Below, one piece after another: positions 30,708-39,208 of a stretch of 64,000 nt of DNA. Below the pieces are notes generated by a model. The model searched no databases, was not told the DNA's origin, and worked only from the letters and a program-made list of their open reading frames with translations. The stretch covers positions 16,026 through 80,025 of the forward strand of contig PALE01000034.1 of NCBI GenBank assembly GCA_002706445.1, written 5' to 3'. A program made the translations under genes and the position numbers. Positions within the stretch are counted from its first letter, which is position 1; every line of letters starts with the position of its first letter. This DNA comes from Erythrobacteraceae bacterium (GTDB lineage Bacteria; Pseudomonadota; Alphaproteobacteria; Sphingomonadales; Sphingomonadaceae).

Positions 30708-30742
30708 ACTCCCGCTCATCGGCGACGATGGGCGGGAGTTTT
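30708..30742 (+). terminator. Strong rho-independent terminator after the thiolase gene
   Basis: Stem ACTCCCGC/GCGGGAGT (30708-30715 and 30732-30739) continues through a T.G wobble into CATCG/CGATG around a GCGA loop, giving about 14 paired positions. TTTT follows. It lies 40 bases after the thiolase stop and 13 bases before the DUF4126 ATG. Confidence 0.92.
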
Positions 30743-30754
30743 GCTTTGGGCATT

Positions 30755-31357
30755 ATGGAAATCATCGGGGTCGCGGGAAGCGTCAGCCTGCTGGCAGGCT
30801 GGCGGCTTTACCTGTGTATCTTTGCGACCGGCCTTGCGATGCGGTTCGATGCCTTTCCCGTGCCCGAGCATCTGGCGAGCCTCGCCGTGCTCGAAAATCC
30901 GTGGGTGATGGGCATTGCGGCGCTGGGCGCTCTGGCAGAATTCTTCGCCGACAAGGTGATGTGGCTCGATACGATCTGGGACACGGTGCACACCTTCATT
31001 CGTCCCGTCGGCGGCGCACTGCTGGCCCTGGCGATTGTCGACCCTTCCGATCCCGCGACGCAGGTCATTGCCTTCCTGCTGGGCGGGGGCGCGAGCCTGC
31101 TTGCACATGGCGGCAAGGCAGGAGCGCGCGCGGTGGTCAACACCTCGCCTGAACCTGTGAGCAATGCAGTGGTTTCGACCGGCGAGGATATTGCGACCGT
31201 TGGCCTCTTGTGGCTCGCCTATGAATATCCAGCCGTCGCCGCAGGAGTGGCGGTGTTCCTGCTGCTGGTCACTGTCGTGCTGATCTGGATCGCGTGGCGG
31301 ATATTGGGAAGCATACGCGCGGCGTTGAGAGGCAAACCGCAGAGCGAGCCCGGCTAG
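30755..31357 (+). CDS. DUF4126 family membrane protein
   Basis: A 200-residue multi-pass protein with the DUF4126 pattern: an N-terminal GVAGSVSLLAGWRLYLCIFATG helix region, NPWVMGIAALGALAEFFADK, DTIWDTVHTFIRPVGGALLA and GGGASLLAHGGKAGARAVVN. The function of the family is unknown. ATG 30755 lies just after the terminator of the thiolase gene, so its promoter must be very close or it depends on read-through. Longer upstream frames run through the thiolase gene and are not credible. Confidence 0.85.
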   Translation: MEIIGVAGSVSLLAGWRLYLCIFATGLAMRFDAFPVPEHLASLAVLENPWVMGIAALGALAEFFADKVMWLDTIWDTVHTFIRPVGGALLALAIVDPSDPATQVIAFLLGGGASLLAHGGKAGARAVVNTSPEPVSNAVVSTGEDIATVGLLWLAYEYPAVAAGVAVFLLLVTVVLIWIAWRILGSIRAALRGKPQSEPG

Positions 31358-31392
31358 TCGCTGGCCCAGACCCGCTGCGCCAGGCGAGCCGC

Positions 31393-31590
31393 CTACGGAG
31401 CAATTGCGAGGGAAATGACCGGCACCAGTAGTCCCGTCAGGATGAAAGTGGTGGCGATCAGGCCGAATTGGGGCACAGCCGTTTGCAGTCCGATCAGTCC
31501 GAGGCTTACCAGTGGCCAGACGGTCAGCCACGTGAGCAGCAGCCGTGTGAGCAATATTCTCGTTGCGGGAGATCGCAAAGCGCGTCTCAT
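31393..31590 (-). CDS. Small two-TM membrane protein
   Basis: A 65-residue protein with a basic N-terminus and two hydrophobic helices (about 14-35 and 41-62). It does not match a family I can name with confidence. Its ATG overlaps the stop of the MarR gene (ATGA), so it is the third gene of the ABM-MarR operon. Position suggests an accessory membrane role in that stress or efflux response. Confidence 0.65.
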   Translation of the reverse strand: MRRALRSPATRILLTRLLLTWLTVWPLVSLGLIGLQTAVPQFGLIATTFILTGLLVPVISLAIAP

Positions 31591-32024
31591 TTCGACCGTT
31601 CAATTTCGTCTGCCAGGATCGCGAAATAGTCGGGAAGCAGGCGCTTCAGCAGCGCGTGCGCCTTCGGCGTGAGCCTCACTTGTTTGGTACGGGCGTCATC
31701 CTCGTCTTTCTGACTGGTCACGTATCCGTCGGCTTCAAGCACGCGCAGAGTCCTTGCCACAACCGGACCGGCTACATCGAGCCGGTCTGTAATTTCACCG
31801 ACGGTAAGCCTGTCGCGATCCGGCTCCCGATCTATCACGATCAGAAAGAGGAAGCGCAGCTGCGACAGCCCGTGACTTGAGAAAAAGCTTTCGAGCCGCC
31901 GGATCATCTGACTCGCCCGGCGCATAAGCGTGAGCGCGTCGATAATCGTTTCGGCCGAAACGTTATGCGCGCCTGCATATCCTTCGACCATTCGGGCGGA
32001 CGGAAGTGTTTTCAGGAAAAACAT
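31587..32024 (-). CDS. MarR family transcriptional regulator
   Basis: A 145-residue winged-helix regulator. Visible are the N-terminal dimerisation helix, the recognition part (LTVGEITDRLDVAGPVVART), the wing with DEDDARTKQVRLTPKA, and the C-terminal helix. It is the second gene of a three-gene operon: its start overlaps the ABM stop by one base (TGATG), and its stop overlaps the next start. A 13-bp inverted repeat before the operon is its likely operator, which implies autoregulation. The inducer is unknown. Confidence 0.9.
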   Translation of the reverse strand: MFFLKTLPSARMVEGYAGAHNVSAETIIDALTLMRRASQMIRRLESFFSSHGLSQLRFLFLIVIDREPDRDRLTVGEITDRLDVAGPVVARTLRVLEADGYVTSQKDEDDARTKQVRLTPKAHALLKRLLPDYFAILADEIERSK

Positions 32025-32317
32025 CAGGCTACTTCCACAGCCTGCATGAAGGTGATCGCAACCGGTTCAGCCAGCCAATCTTCGTATTGGGCAAACACCT
32101 CTTTGGTGTAATCCTTTGCATAATGCGCATCGAGAGCCGGGCGATCGGCCCAGTTTTCGCTAAGATGCAGAGTTCCCTGATCCCGGTTTTCGAGAAGGTT
32201 GAACGCCAGGCAGCCCGTCTCGTCACGGGTGCGCTGGACGATGTTGCAGATCGCCGCGCGGGCATCATCAAAGTGCGCGGGCTTCGGCGTGATGGTTGCA
32301 AAGGCATGCAAGGTCAT
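32024..32317 (-). CDS. Antibiotic biosynthesis monooxygenase (ABM) domain protein
   Basis: A 97-residue ferredoxin-like alpha/beta protein. The typical sequence is HAFATITPKPAHFDDARAAI, then TRDETGCLAFNLLENRDQGT, HLSENWADRPALDAHYA and a final strand. Such proteins are cofactor-free oxygenases of quinone-like compounds or related enzymes. ATG 32317 is chosen because GGAGA lies five bases upstream; ATG 32329 overlaps the operator. It is the first gene of the ABM-MarR-membrane protein operon, a layout that suggests a response to a small reactive compound such as a quinone. Confidence 0.85.
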   Translation of the reverse strand: MTLHAFATITPKPAHFDDARAAICNIVQRTRDETGCLAFNLLENRDQGTLHLSENWADRPALDAHYAKDYTKEVFAQYEDWLAEPVAITFMQAVEVA

Positions 32318-32328
32318 AAAAATCTCCA

Positions 32329-32362
32329 TTTATATATCATGCTATCTATCATGATATATAAA
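32329..32362. promoter_or_regulatory. 13-bp perfect inverted repeat, likely MarR operator
   Basis: TTTATATATCATG (32329-32341) and CATGATATATAAA (32350-32362) form a perfect inverted repeat with an 8-base CTATCTAT spacer. It is strongly AT-rich against the GC-rich background. It abuts the RBS of the ABM gene and lies upstream of the coupled MarR gene. MarR dimers usually bind such palindromes over promoters. Confidence 0.8.
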
Positions 32363-32416
32363 ATGATCAAGAGAAAGTTCGGCGGTCCAACCTACCCCGC
32401 TCGTTCGGTTCTCGGA

Positions 32417-33652
32417 TTATCCGTGTTCGGCGATGAACTCTTCAACGACCGGCGCGACCTTGGTGCGCCATTTGCTGCCGTTGAAAATGCCGTAGTGGCC
32501 TGCGCCCTCTGCCATGTAATAGCGCTTTTTCTTTGCACCGAGTCCGGTGGCAAGTTTCAGGGCAGCCTTGGTCTGGCCGAGCCCTGAAATATCGTCGCGC
32601 TCGCCTTCGACGGCGAGCAGGGCGGTGTCCTTGATCTGGGTCAGATCGACCACTTCACCCTTGTGCTCGAAAGTGCCGTTGGGGATCGAGTGCTTCTGGA
32701 ACACTTCCTCGACCGTCTGGAGGTAGAATTCAGCAGTCATGTCGCAGACCGCGCGATATTCGTCGTAGAAATCCTTAGTCGCCTGCGCGCTCGCATCATC
32801 GCCTACGGTGAGGTGTTTGAACATCTCGTAGTGGCTCATCATGTGGTTCTGCAGGTTCATGCTCATGAACGCCGAAAGCTGCATGAAGCCGGGGTAAACC
32901 TGCCGGCCCGCACCGCGATATTGCATCGGCACGCGCGCGATCACCGATTGGCGGAACCATTCGATCGGGCGGTTCATGGCGTGGTCGTTGACCGAAGTCG
33001 GGCTTTCACGGGTGTCGATGGGGCCGCCCATCATGGTGAGCGTGAGCGGCGTCGCGGGCGATTTGTGCTGGTTCATCAGCGCGGTCGCGGCATAGGCGGG
33101 GACGGAAGGCTGGCACACCGCCATCATATGCGGACGCTTGCCGCCACCCTCGACGCGGATCTGCTCAAGGAACTCCATCAGGTAATCGATGTAGTCGTCG
33201 AGATCGAAGCGCCCTTCGTGCAGCGGAACGGTCTTCGCATCGGCCCAATCGGTAATGTAGACGATGCAGCTTTCCAGCATCCGTTCCACCGTGCCGCGCA
33301 GCAGCGTGGCGTAGTGGCCGCTCATCGGAGCGACGATCAGCAGGCGCGGAGCGGTTTCGGGCAGGCCGGTGTGGCGGAAACGCTTGAGATCGCCGAACGC
33401 GCGGTTGACGACAGTGGCTTCCTCGACCGGATGCTTGGTCCCGTCGACTTCGATTTCGGTGATGCCGAAAGCGGGCTTGCCGTAATAGGCGGTCGCATGC
33501 GCCATCACGTCGAAGGCATTGGCTGCGATTCCGCCGATTCCGAAGTGGCTCAGCGGATTGGCGGGGCTGTTGAGAAATTCCGAGCTCATCGATGCGAGCG
33601 AGCTGACCGAGTTCAGCCAGTTGCGCTGAATTTCATAGACTTGATAGAGCAT
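32417..33652 (-). CDS. phaZ: Intracellular polyhydroxybutyrate depolymerase
   Basis: A 411-residue alpha/beta hydrolase of the intracellular PhaZ family, which mobilises stored PHB in the cytosol. The nucleophile is Cys180 in the lipase-box-like MAVCQPS, as in the cysteine-type depolymerase of Cupriavidus. The start MLYQVYEIQRNWLNSVSSLA and the C-terminal AEGAGHYGIFNGSKWRTKVA (with the catalytic His) are family-typical. A TTGTGC-AAT-GCACAA palindrome of PhaR type lies about 100 bases upstream. phaB is at 4.5-5.2 kb; phaC and phasin genes are not in the window. Confidence 0.93.
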   Translation of the reverse strand: MLYQVYEIQRNWLNSVSSLASMSSEFLNSPANPLSHFGIGGIAANAFDVMAHATAYYGKPAFGITEIEVDGTKHPVEEATVVNRAFGDLKRFRHTGLPETAPRLLIVAPMSGHYATLLRGTVERMLESCIVYITDWADAKTVPLHEGRFDLDDYIDYLMEFLEQIRVEGGGKRPHMMAVCQPSVPAYAATALMNQHKSPATPLTLTMMGGPIDTRESPTSVNDHAMNRPIEWFRQSVIARVPMQYRGAGRQVYPGFMQLSAFMSMNLQNHMMSHYEMFKHLTVGDDASAQATKDFYDEYRAVCDMTAEFYLQTVEEVFQKHSIPNGTFEHKGEVVDLTQIKDTALLAVEGERDDISGLGQTKAALKLATGLGAKKKRYYMAEGAGHYGIFNGSKWRTKVAPVVEEFIAEHG

Positions 33653-33750
33653 GATGCGAATCCGCTTTCTTGTCGCGCGCGGTTGCCAGCTGGAAGTCCA
33701 GAGGCACTTCCGCGCACAGATATGCCGCGACTCATGCCGCTTTACGGCTT

Positions 33751-33767
33751 ATTGTGCAATGCACAAT
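33751..33767. promoter_or_regulatory. Palindrome ATTGTGC-AAT-GCACAAT, PhaR-like site
   Basis: The 7-bp arms ATTGTGC and GCACAAT flank AAT. The TGC-N3-GCA core resembles operators of PhaR, the repressor of PHB-granule genes in alphaproteobacteria. The site lies 99 bases before the phaZ start and 84 bases before the divergent ABC exporter start, so it could serve either or both. The link to PhaR is inference. Confidence 0.5.
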
Positions 33768-33850
33768 TGACGGAGCCCCCCGCAATAGCCGTAGGAGAAC
33801 GGCACTTTTGCAGGTGAAATTTGCAGGCGCGGTGGCTAGATCGTGTCGCT

Positions 33851-35698
33851 ATGAACGGCCAGACCAGCGAAATCAGCGTGATCGAAGCAGACGAAAACGA
33901 TCAGCACGACGAAAACGTGACCGAAGAAAGCGAAAAGGCAAAGCCTTCGCGCTCGCTCGCGCCGCTTCGCATGGTCTATCGCGAGGCGGCCAAATATCCG
34001 CGCCAGGCGATGTTCGCGGCGCTCGCTCTGATCATCACCGCGACCGCGACACTGGCGATTCCGTGGCGCTTCAAGGTTATCGTCGACGATGCTTTTAGCG
34101 GCAACGCCACGCCCGAAACCATCGCCCACGCTTTCCAGTATCTGCTGATGATCGTCGTCGTGCTGGGGATCGGCACGGCGATGCGGTTCTATTTCGTCAG
34201 CTGGATCGGTGAGCGCGTGGTCGCCGATATCCGTCTGCGCGTGCAGGAAAACCTTCTGCGGCTGTCCCCTGGATTCTACGAAGAGAACAGCCCCAAGGAA
34301 ATCTCGAGCCGGATGACCTCGGATACCGCGATCATCGAAACGGTCGTGGGGACCACGGTTTCGGTCGCGCTTCGCAACACGCTCACCGCCATCGGCGGGG
34401 TTGCGCTGCTGCTCTATCTTGCTCCGACGCTGACCATCGGCTTGCTCGTAGGGATACCGCTGGTGATTTTGCCGATCGTTTTCTTCGGCCGCAAAATCCG
34501 TGCTGTCTCGCGCACCAGTCAGGACCGTGTTGCCGATGTCGGCGCTTATGTGACCGAAGTGCTGGCCGCGATGAAAGTGGTGCAGAGCTTCGGGCAGGAG
34601 AAGCGGGAAGGCAGCCGCTTTGCCGGAGTGGTGGAGCGCACCTTCGATACGGCGCGCAAGCGCATCCTGCTGCGCGCGGCCATGACCCCGATCGTCATCC
34701 TGCTCGTGTTCGGCGGGATCACCATGGTGATGTGGCGCGGCGCGCTTGCTGTGTCCGAAGGCGCGATCACCGGCGGCACGATCACCGCATTCGTCTTCAC
34801 CGGCGGTCTGGTCGCCGGCTCGTTCGGCTCGCTGACCGAGGGTTATGGCGATCTTCTGCGCGGTGCAGGCGCGGCTTCGCGGCTTGCCGAACTGCTCGAA
34901 GCCAAGCCGCAGATCGCGGCGCCTGCGCGGCCCGAAGCGCTGCCCGTGCCCGCGCGCGGTTCGCTGTCGTTCCGCAATGTCACCTTCCGCTATCCCGCAC
35001 GGCCCGAAACGCCCGCGCTCAAGGACTTCAGTCTTGAGATCGAACCGGGCGAAACGGTGGCCATCGTCGGCCCGTCGGGCGCGGGCAAATCGACGCTGTT
35101 CCAACTGGTCGAGCGGTTTTACGATCCACAAGGCGGCACAATCCGGCTCGACGGCGTCCCGCTGACCAAGGCGGACCCCGCCGAAATCCGCGAACGCATC
35201 GCCTTTGTCCCGCAGGACGGCGTGCTGTTCAGCGCCAATGCCCGCGACAATTTGCGCTATGGCCGGTGGGATGCGAGTGACGAGCAAATCTGGGACGCGG
35301 CTCGCGCGGCCAATGCCGAGGCTTTCCTGAAGGCGCTGCCCGATGGGCTCGATACGTCCCTGGGCGAAAGCGGCACGCAATTGTCGGGCGGCCAGCGCCA
35401 GCGCGTCGCGATTGCCCGCGCGCTGCTGCGTGATGCGCCGATCCTGCTGCTCGACGAGGCGACCAGCGCATTGGATGCCGAGAGCGAGCAACTGGTGCAA
35501 CAAGCGCTCGACGAGCTGATGAAAGAGCGCACCACGCTCGTGATCGCGCACCGCCTCGCCACCGTGCGCGCGGCGGACCGTATCATCGTGCTCGACAATG
35601 GTGCGATTGCCGAACAGGGAACCCACGCTGAACTGAGTGCGGCCGGCGGCCTCTATGCAAGGCTCGCCTCGCTGCAATTTGCAGCCGAAGCGGCTTAG
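33851..35698 (+). CDS. ABC exporter, fused membrane and ATPase domains (MsbA/LapB-like)
   Basis: A 615-residue half-transporter for export across the inner membrane, acting as a dimer. A 35-residue charged N-terminus precedes six membrane segments (about 52-330). The ATPase domain has GPSGAGKST at 407-415, the Q-loop in FVPQDGVLFSANA, the signature LSGGQRQRVAIARAL, Walker B ILLLDEATSALD and the H-loop. The substrate could be a lipid, peptide or drug. ATG 33851 is preferred to an in-frame start ten codons upstream. A perfect terminator follows. Confidence 0.92.
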   Translation: MNGQTSEISVIEADENDQHDENVTEESEKAKPSRSLAPLRMVYREAAKYPRQAMFAALALIITATATLAIPWRFKVIVDDAFSGNATPETIAHAFQYLLMIVVVLGIGTAMRFYFVSWIGERVVADIRLRVQENLLRLSPGFYEENSPKEISSRMTSDTAIIETVVGTTVSVALRNTLTAIGGVALLLYLAPTLTIGLLVGIPLVILPIVFFGRKIRAVSRTSQDRVADVGAYVTEVLAAMKVVQSFGQEKREGSRFAGVVERTFDTARKRILLRAAMTPIVILLVFGGITMVMWRGALAVSEGAITGGTITAFVFTGGLVAGSFGSLTEGYGDLLRGAGAASRLAELLEAKPQIAAPARPEALPVPARGSLSFRNVTFRYPARPETPALKDFSLEIEPGETVAIVGPSGAGKSTLFQLVERFYDPQGGTIRLDGVPLTKADPAEIRERIAFVPQDGVLFSANARDNLRYGRWDASDEQIWDAARAANAEAFLKALPDGLDTSLGESGTQLSGGQRQRVAIARALLRDAPILLLDEATSALDAESEQLVQQALDELMKERTTLVIAHRLATVRAADRIIVLDNGAIAEQGTHAELSAAGGLYARLASLQFAAEAA

Positions 35699-35710
35699 TT
35701 TGTTGCGTGC

Positions 35711-35736
35711 GGGACGCGCATCCGCGCGTCCCTTTT
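35711..35736 (+). terminator. Rho-independent terminator after the ABC exporter gene
   Basis: A perfect 9-bp hairpin GGGACGCGC-ATCC-GCGCGTCCC (35711-35732) is followed by TTTT, 13 bases after the stop codon. Confidence 0.9.
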
Positions 35737-35816
35737 GCCAAGCCACCCTCTCCCCCGCCCTTCCGCCCTTGAGGGTACAATTCCGGGTGGAAGGGCGGGG
35801 GAAAGGGTGGCTTGGC
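35737..35816. repeat. Long inverted repeat, 28-bp arms
   Basis: The arms 35737-35764 and 35789-35816 are complementary over 28 bases with a single mismatch, separated by 24 bases. The arms run from GCCAAGCCACCC to CGCCCTTCC on the left. A related but perfect element lies at 51871-51948, and both share TCCGGGTGGAAGGG. This suggests a dispersed palindromic repeat family. Confidence 0.8.
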
Positions 35817-35956
35817 CCCCGAGCGTGAGCGAGCAAGAGCCCGCAAGATAATCGACAAAGCGCAGCGCCCGGGCGACCAGGGGCAACCTTGAAATCGGGG
35901 ATCGGCTAACCCACCCTCAAGGTAACAACAGTCGCAACATCAACGGGGACTCGCAT

Positions 35957-38134
35957 ATGATCCGCAAAGCCACATTCCTTCTCGCCAGCACCGCCGCGCT
36001 CGCGCTGGCTGGAGCCGCCCACGCGCAGAACGCGCAGGACCAGGTCCCTGCCGATATCGAACTGCTGCAAGAGCAGGATGACGCCGGAGCCGAAGCCTCC
36101 ACGCCGACGATGAGTTTCGGCACCTGGGGCGTCGATTCCGATCTGCTTTCGGACACGATCGAGCCGGGCGAGGACTTCTTCGGCTACGTCAATCAGGAAT
36201 GGCTCGACGCCAACCCGCTGCCTTCCGAATACAGCCGCTTCGGCGCGTTCAACCTGTTGCGCGAGAAATCGACCAATGATGTCGCCGCGCTGATGGACGA
36301 GCTGGTCGAAAAGCCGCACGACACGCTGAGCGATGACGAGCGCCGCATTGTCGACATGCACAATGCCTTCCTCGACACCGACGCTATCGATACCGCCGGC
36401 CTTGTTCCGGCCTATCCCTATCTGGGCGCGATTGCCGAGGCGACCAGCCTCGACAAGCTGGCAACGCTGTGGTCGACCTCCGGCTATCCCAGCCCGATCT
36501 CGGGCTATGTCAGCGTCGATGCCAAGCAGCCTGACCGCTATGTCGCCTATCTCGGCAGCGGCGGCCTCGGCATGCCCGACCGCGACTACTACCTCGACGA
36601 CAGCGAGAAGGGTCGGGAGATTCAGGCGAAGTATAAGGAATACCTCGCCATGCTGCTGGGCGAGGCAGGCTATGCCGATCCGGCAGCCGCCGCCGAAGCC
36701 GTCTATGCGATGGAAGACCGCATCGCGCGCACTATTGCATGGGATCGCACCGCGCGCCGCAACCGCGACCTCACCTACAACGCGCTGAGCATGGACGAGT
36801 TGAAGGCGATGTCGGGCGATTTCCCCGTCGCCAGCGCGCTTGCCACTATCGGCCTCGATGAATCGCCGATTTTCGTCGTGGGCAATATGCCGCCGACCGA
36901 CGAAGAGATCGAAGAGCTGGGCCTCACGCAAGAGCAGCTTGCCAATATCGGCAGCGGTATGCCGGGCATGATGCAGCTGCTGAACGATACGCCGGTTGCA
37001 ACGCTGCAGGCGTGGACGATCAAGGAATTCCTGTCCGATCATTCCGACGTCCTGCCGACGAAGTTCGACGAGGCGAATTTCGCCTTTTACGGCAAGCTGC
37101 TGCGCGGCCAGCCCGAACAGCGTCCGCGCTGGAAGCGTGCGATCGACCATGCCGAGGGCGGTCTGGGTGAACTGATCGGCGCATCCTATGTCGAGCGCTA
37201 CTTCCCGCCCGAAAACAAGGCGGCGATGGAAGAGCTGGTCGAAAACCTGCGCACCGCGCTCGGCCAGTCGATCGACGAGATCGCGTGGATGGGCGAGGAA
37301 ACCAAGGCGAAGGCGCATGAGAAGCTTTCGACCTTCGACCCCAAGATCGGCTATCGCGACAACCTCGAGACCTACGAAGGCCTCGAAGTGACCGCCGACA
37401 ACCCGCTTGCCAACAGCATTGCGGCAGGTACTTGGGCGCTGGAAGACAACGTCAGCAAGCTCGGCCAGCCGATCGACCGCACCGAGTGGTTCATGCTGCC
37501 GCAGACGGTCAACGCCTATTACAACTCGACCAAGAACGAGATCGTGTTTCCGGCTGCGATCCTGCAACAGCCGTTCTTTGCGCTGACCAATGATCCGGCG
37601 GTCAATTACGGCGCGATCGGCGGGGTTATCGGCCACGAAATGGGCCACGGCTTCGACGATCAGGGCTCCAAGTCCGACGCTTCGGGCGCGCTGCGCAATT
37701 GGTGGACCGACGAGGACCGCGCCAATTTCGACGCCCGCACCGATGCGCTGGTCGCCCAGTATGACGGTTTCTGCCCGCTCGACGACGGTGAAACCTGCGT
37801 CAACGGGCGCTTCACCCTTGGCGAGAACATCGGCGACCTCGGCGGGCTGAGTCTTGCCTATCGTGCCTACAAGATCGCAACCGAAGGGCAGGACGTGCCG
37901 GTGATCGACGGGCTGACAGGTGACCAGCGCTTCTTCATCGCCTGGGCGCAGGTGTGGCGTTCGCAGCAGCGCGAGGACAACTACCGCCAGCGTCTGCGCA
38001 CCGACCCGCACAGCCCCGAGGAATACCGCACCAACGGCGTCGTGCGGAACCTTGGCGAATGGTACGAAGCCTTCGGCATTACCGAGGACGATCCCATGTA
38101 TCTGCCGCCCGAAGAGCGCGTGCGTATCTGGTGA
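35957..38134 (+). CDS. M13 family metallopeptidase (PepO/neprilysin type)
   Basis: A 725-residue secreted zinc endopeptidase. A signal peptide ends near residue 23 (AAHA|Q), so it acts in the periplasm or outside. The zinc site is HEMGH at 560-564, and the third ligand region ENIGDLGG follows about 55 residues later. The conserved N-terminal DFFGYVNQEWLDANPLPSEY and the C-terminal HSPEEYRTNGVVRNLGEWYE are typical of M13. Length is normal. The gene stands alone between two palindromic intergenic regions. Confidence 0.95.
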   Translation: MIRKATFLLASTAALALAGAAHAQNAQDQVPADIELLQEQDDAGAEASTPTMSFGTWGVDSDLLSDTIEPGEDFFGYVNQEWLDANPLPSEYSRFGAFNLLREKSTNDVAALMDELVEKPHDTLSDDERRIVDMHNAFLDTDAIDTAGLVPAYPYLGAIAEATSLDKLATLWSTSGYPSPISGYVSVDAKQPDRYVAYLGSGGLGMPDRDYYLDDSEKGREIQAKYKEYLAMLLGEAGYADPAAAAEAVYAMEDRIARTIAWDRTARRNRDLTYNALSMDELKAMSGDFPVASALATIGLDESPIFVVGNMPPTDEEIEELGLTQEQLANIGSGMPGMMQLLNDTPVATLQAWTIKEFLSDHSDVLPTKFDEANFAFYGKLLRGQPEQRPRWKRAIDHAEGGLGELIGASYVERYFPPENKAAMEELVENLRTALGQSIDEIAWMGEETKAKAHEKLSTFDPKIGYRDNLETYEGLEVTADNPLANSIAAGTWALEDNVSKLGQPIDRTEWFMLPQTVNAYYNSTKNEIVFPAAILQQPFFALTNDPAVNYGAIGGVIGHEMGHGFDDQGSKSDASGALRNWWTDEDRANFDARTDALVAQYDGFCPLDDGETCVNGRFTLGENIGDLGGLSLAYRAYKIATEGQDVPVIDGLTGDQRFFIAWAQVWRSQQREDNYRQRLRTDPHSPEEYRTNGVVRNLGEWYEAFGITEDDPMYLPPEERVRIW

Positions 38135-38137
38135 TTT

Positions 38138-38270
38138 CGCAGCCCCATCCGGGGCTGCGTCCTCGCAAGACGCGCAGCAAAGCTGCGCCCGCTGCGGGCG
38201 GGCGGTCGCCCTTGCGGCCTCTGCGAGACCGTTCAGGCTCGGTCATCTCCCCTCCCGCTTGCGGGAGGGG
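38138..38270. repeat. Cluster of intergenic hairpins after the M13 gene
   Basis: Three perfect hairpins lie in a row: CGCAGCCCC-ATCC-GGGGCTGCG (38138-38159), GCGCAGC-AAA-GCTGCGC (38172-38188) and CCCCTCCCGC-TT-GCGGGAGGGG (38249-38270). A GACCG/CGGTC pair lies between. None has a T-tract. They probably mark 3' ends or are dispersed palindromic repeats. Confidence 0.7.
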
Positions 38271-38335
38271 GTAGGGGTGGGTAAAGCCTGTGTCGACGCC
38301 GATCATGGCGCATCGACAAGGCCGCCATTACCTCC

Positions 38336-39193
38336 ATGACATTTCTACAGCTGCTGATCATCGCGATCGTTCAGGGAATCACCGAGTTTCTGCCGATTTC
38401 ATCGTCAGGACATCTGATCCTCATTCCGACCTTCACCGATTTTACAGATCAGGGACCGCTGATCGATGTTGCGGTGCATGTCGGCTCGCTGCTCGCGATC
38501 ATCGTCTATTTCTTCAAGGATGTGGCAGTGCTCGCGCGGGGCGGCTTTGCGAGTATCGGAATCGGCGCCGACCGCCCCGAAGCGCCTGCCGAACGCCGGC
38601 TCTTGTGGTGGATCGTGCTCGGAACCATCCCCGCCGTCGCCTTCGGTCTCGCGATCAAGCTCGGTGCGTTCAATTCCATCGCTGAAACCTTTTTCAACAT
38701 CACGGTCGTCGATGACGATCTGATGGCGTCGATCCGCTTTACCGATCTGATTGCGACCAATCTGATCGTTTACGGCATATTGCTCGGCATCGCGGACTTC
38801 ATCGGCAAGAACGAAAAAGTGTTCGAGGACATGACTTGGCGTGACGGCCTGATCGTGGGTCTGGCGCAGGCGTTGGCGATCATTCCGGGCACATCGCGTT
38901 CGGGTGTCACGATGACGGCGGCACGCTTCCTCGGCTACAAGCGCGTGGAGGCCGCGCGCTTCTCCTTCCTTCTGTCGATACCGGCGGTGGCAGGGGCGGG
39001 CGTGCTGATCGTGCCCGAAATCTTCGAAGCGGGGGCAACGCTCGCATGGGATGCTTTGATTGCAGGCGTGCTGACTTTCATCGCTGCCTTTGCAACGATG
39101 GCGTTCCTGATGAACTTCCTGAAGCGCGCTTCAATGCTGGTTTTCGTCATCTACCGGGTGGCGATGGGCATCGCGCTGTTCTATTTCTTCTGA
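38336..39193 (+). CDS. uppP: Undecaprenyl-diphosphatase
   Basis: A 285-residue multi-pass inner-membrane phosphatase that recycles the undecaprenyl carrier needed for peptidoglycan and surface glycans and can give bacitracin resistance. Conserved active-site parts are visible: the Glu-rich QGITEFLPISSSGHL near the N-terminus, the VAVHVGSLLAIIVYF helix and PGTSRSGVTMTAARFLG. Start ATG 38336 gives a normal N-terminus. A small membrane protein gene follows after 15 bases. Confidence 0.96.
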   Translation: MTFLQLLIIAIVQGITEFLPISSSGHLILIPTFTDFTDQGPLIDVAVHVGSLLAIIVYFFKDVAVLARGGFASIGIGADRPEAPAERRLLWWIVLGTIPAVAFGLAIKLGAFNSIAETFFNITVVDDDLMASIRFTDLIATNLIVYGILLGIADFIGKNEKVFEDMTWRDGLIVGLAQALAIIPGTSRSGVTMTAARFLGYKRVEAARFSFLLSIPAVAGAGVLIVPEIFEAGATLAWDALIAGVLTFIAAFATMAFLMNFLKRASMLVFVIYRVAMGIALFYFF

Positions 39194-39208
39194 TCGAAGG
39201 AGCGACCC

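Noticed and set aside
35737-35816. CRISPR or integron attC site
   Set aside because: There is a single palindrome with no regular spacers and no attC core sites or integrase gene nearby.
33836-35836. 666-codon minus-strand frame opposite the ABC exporter
   Set aside because: The exporter on the other strand has all ABC motifs; the opposite frame shows only composition bias.
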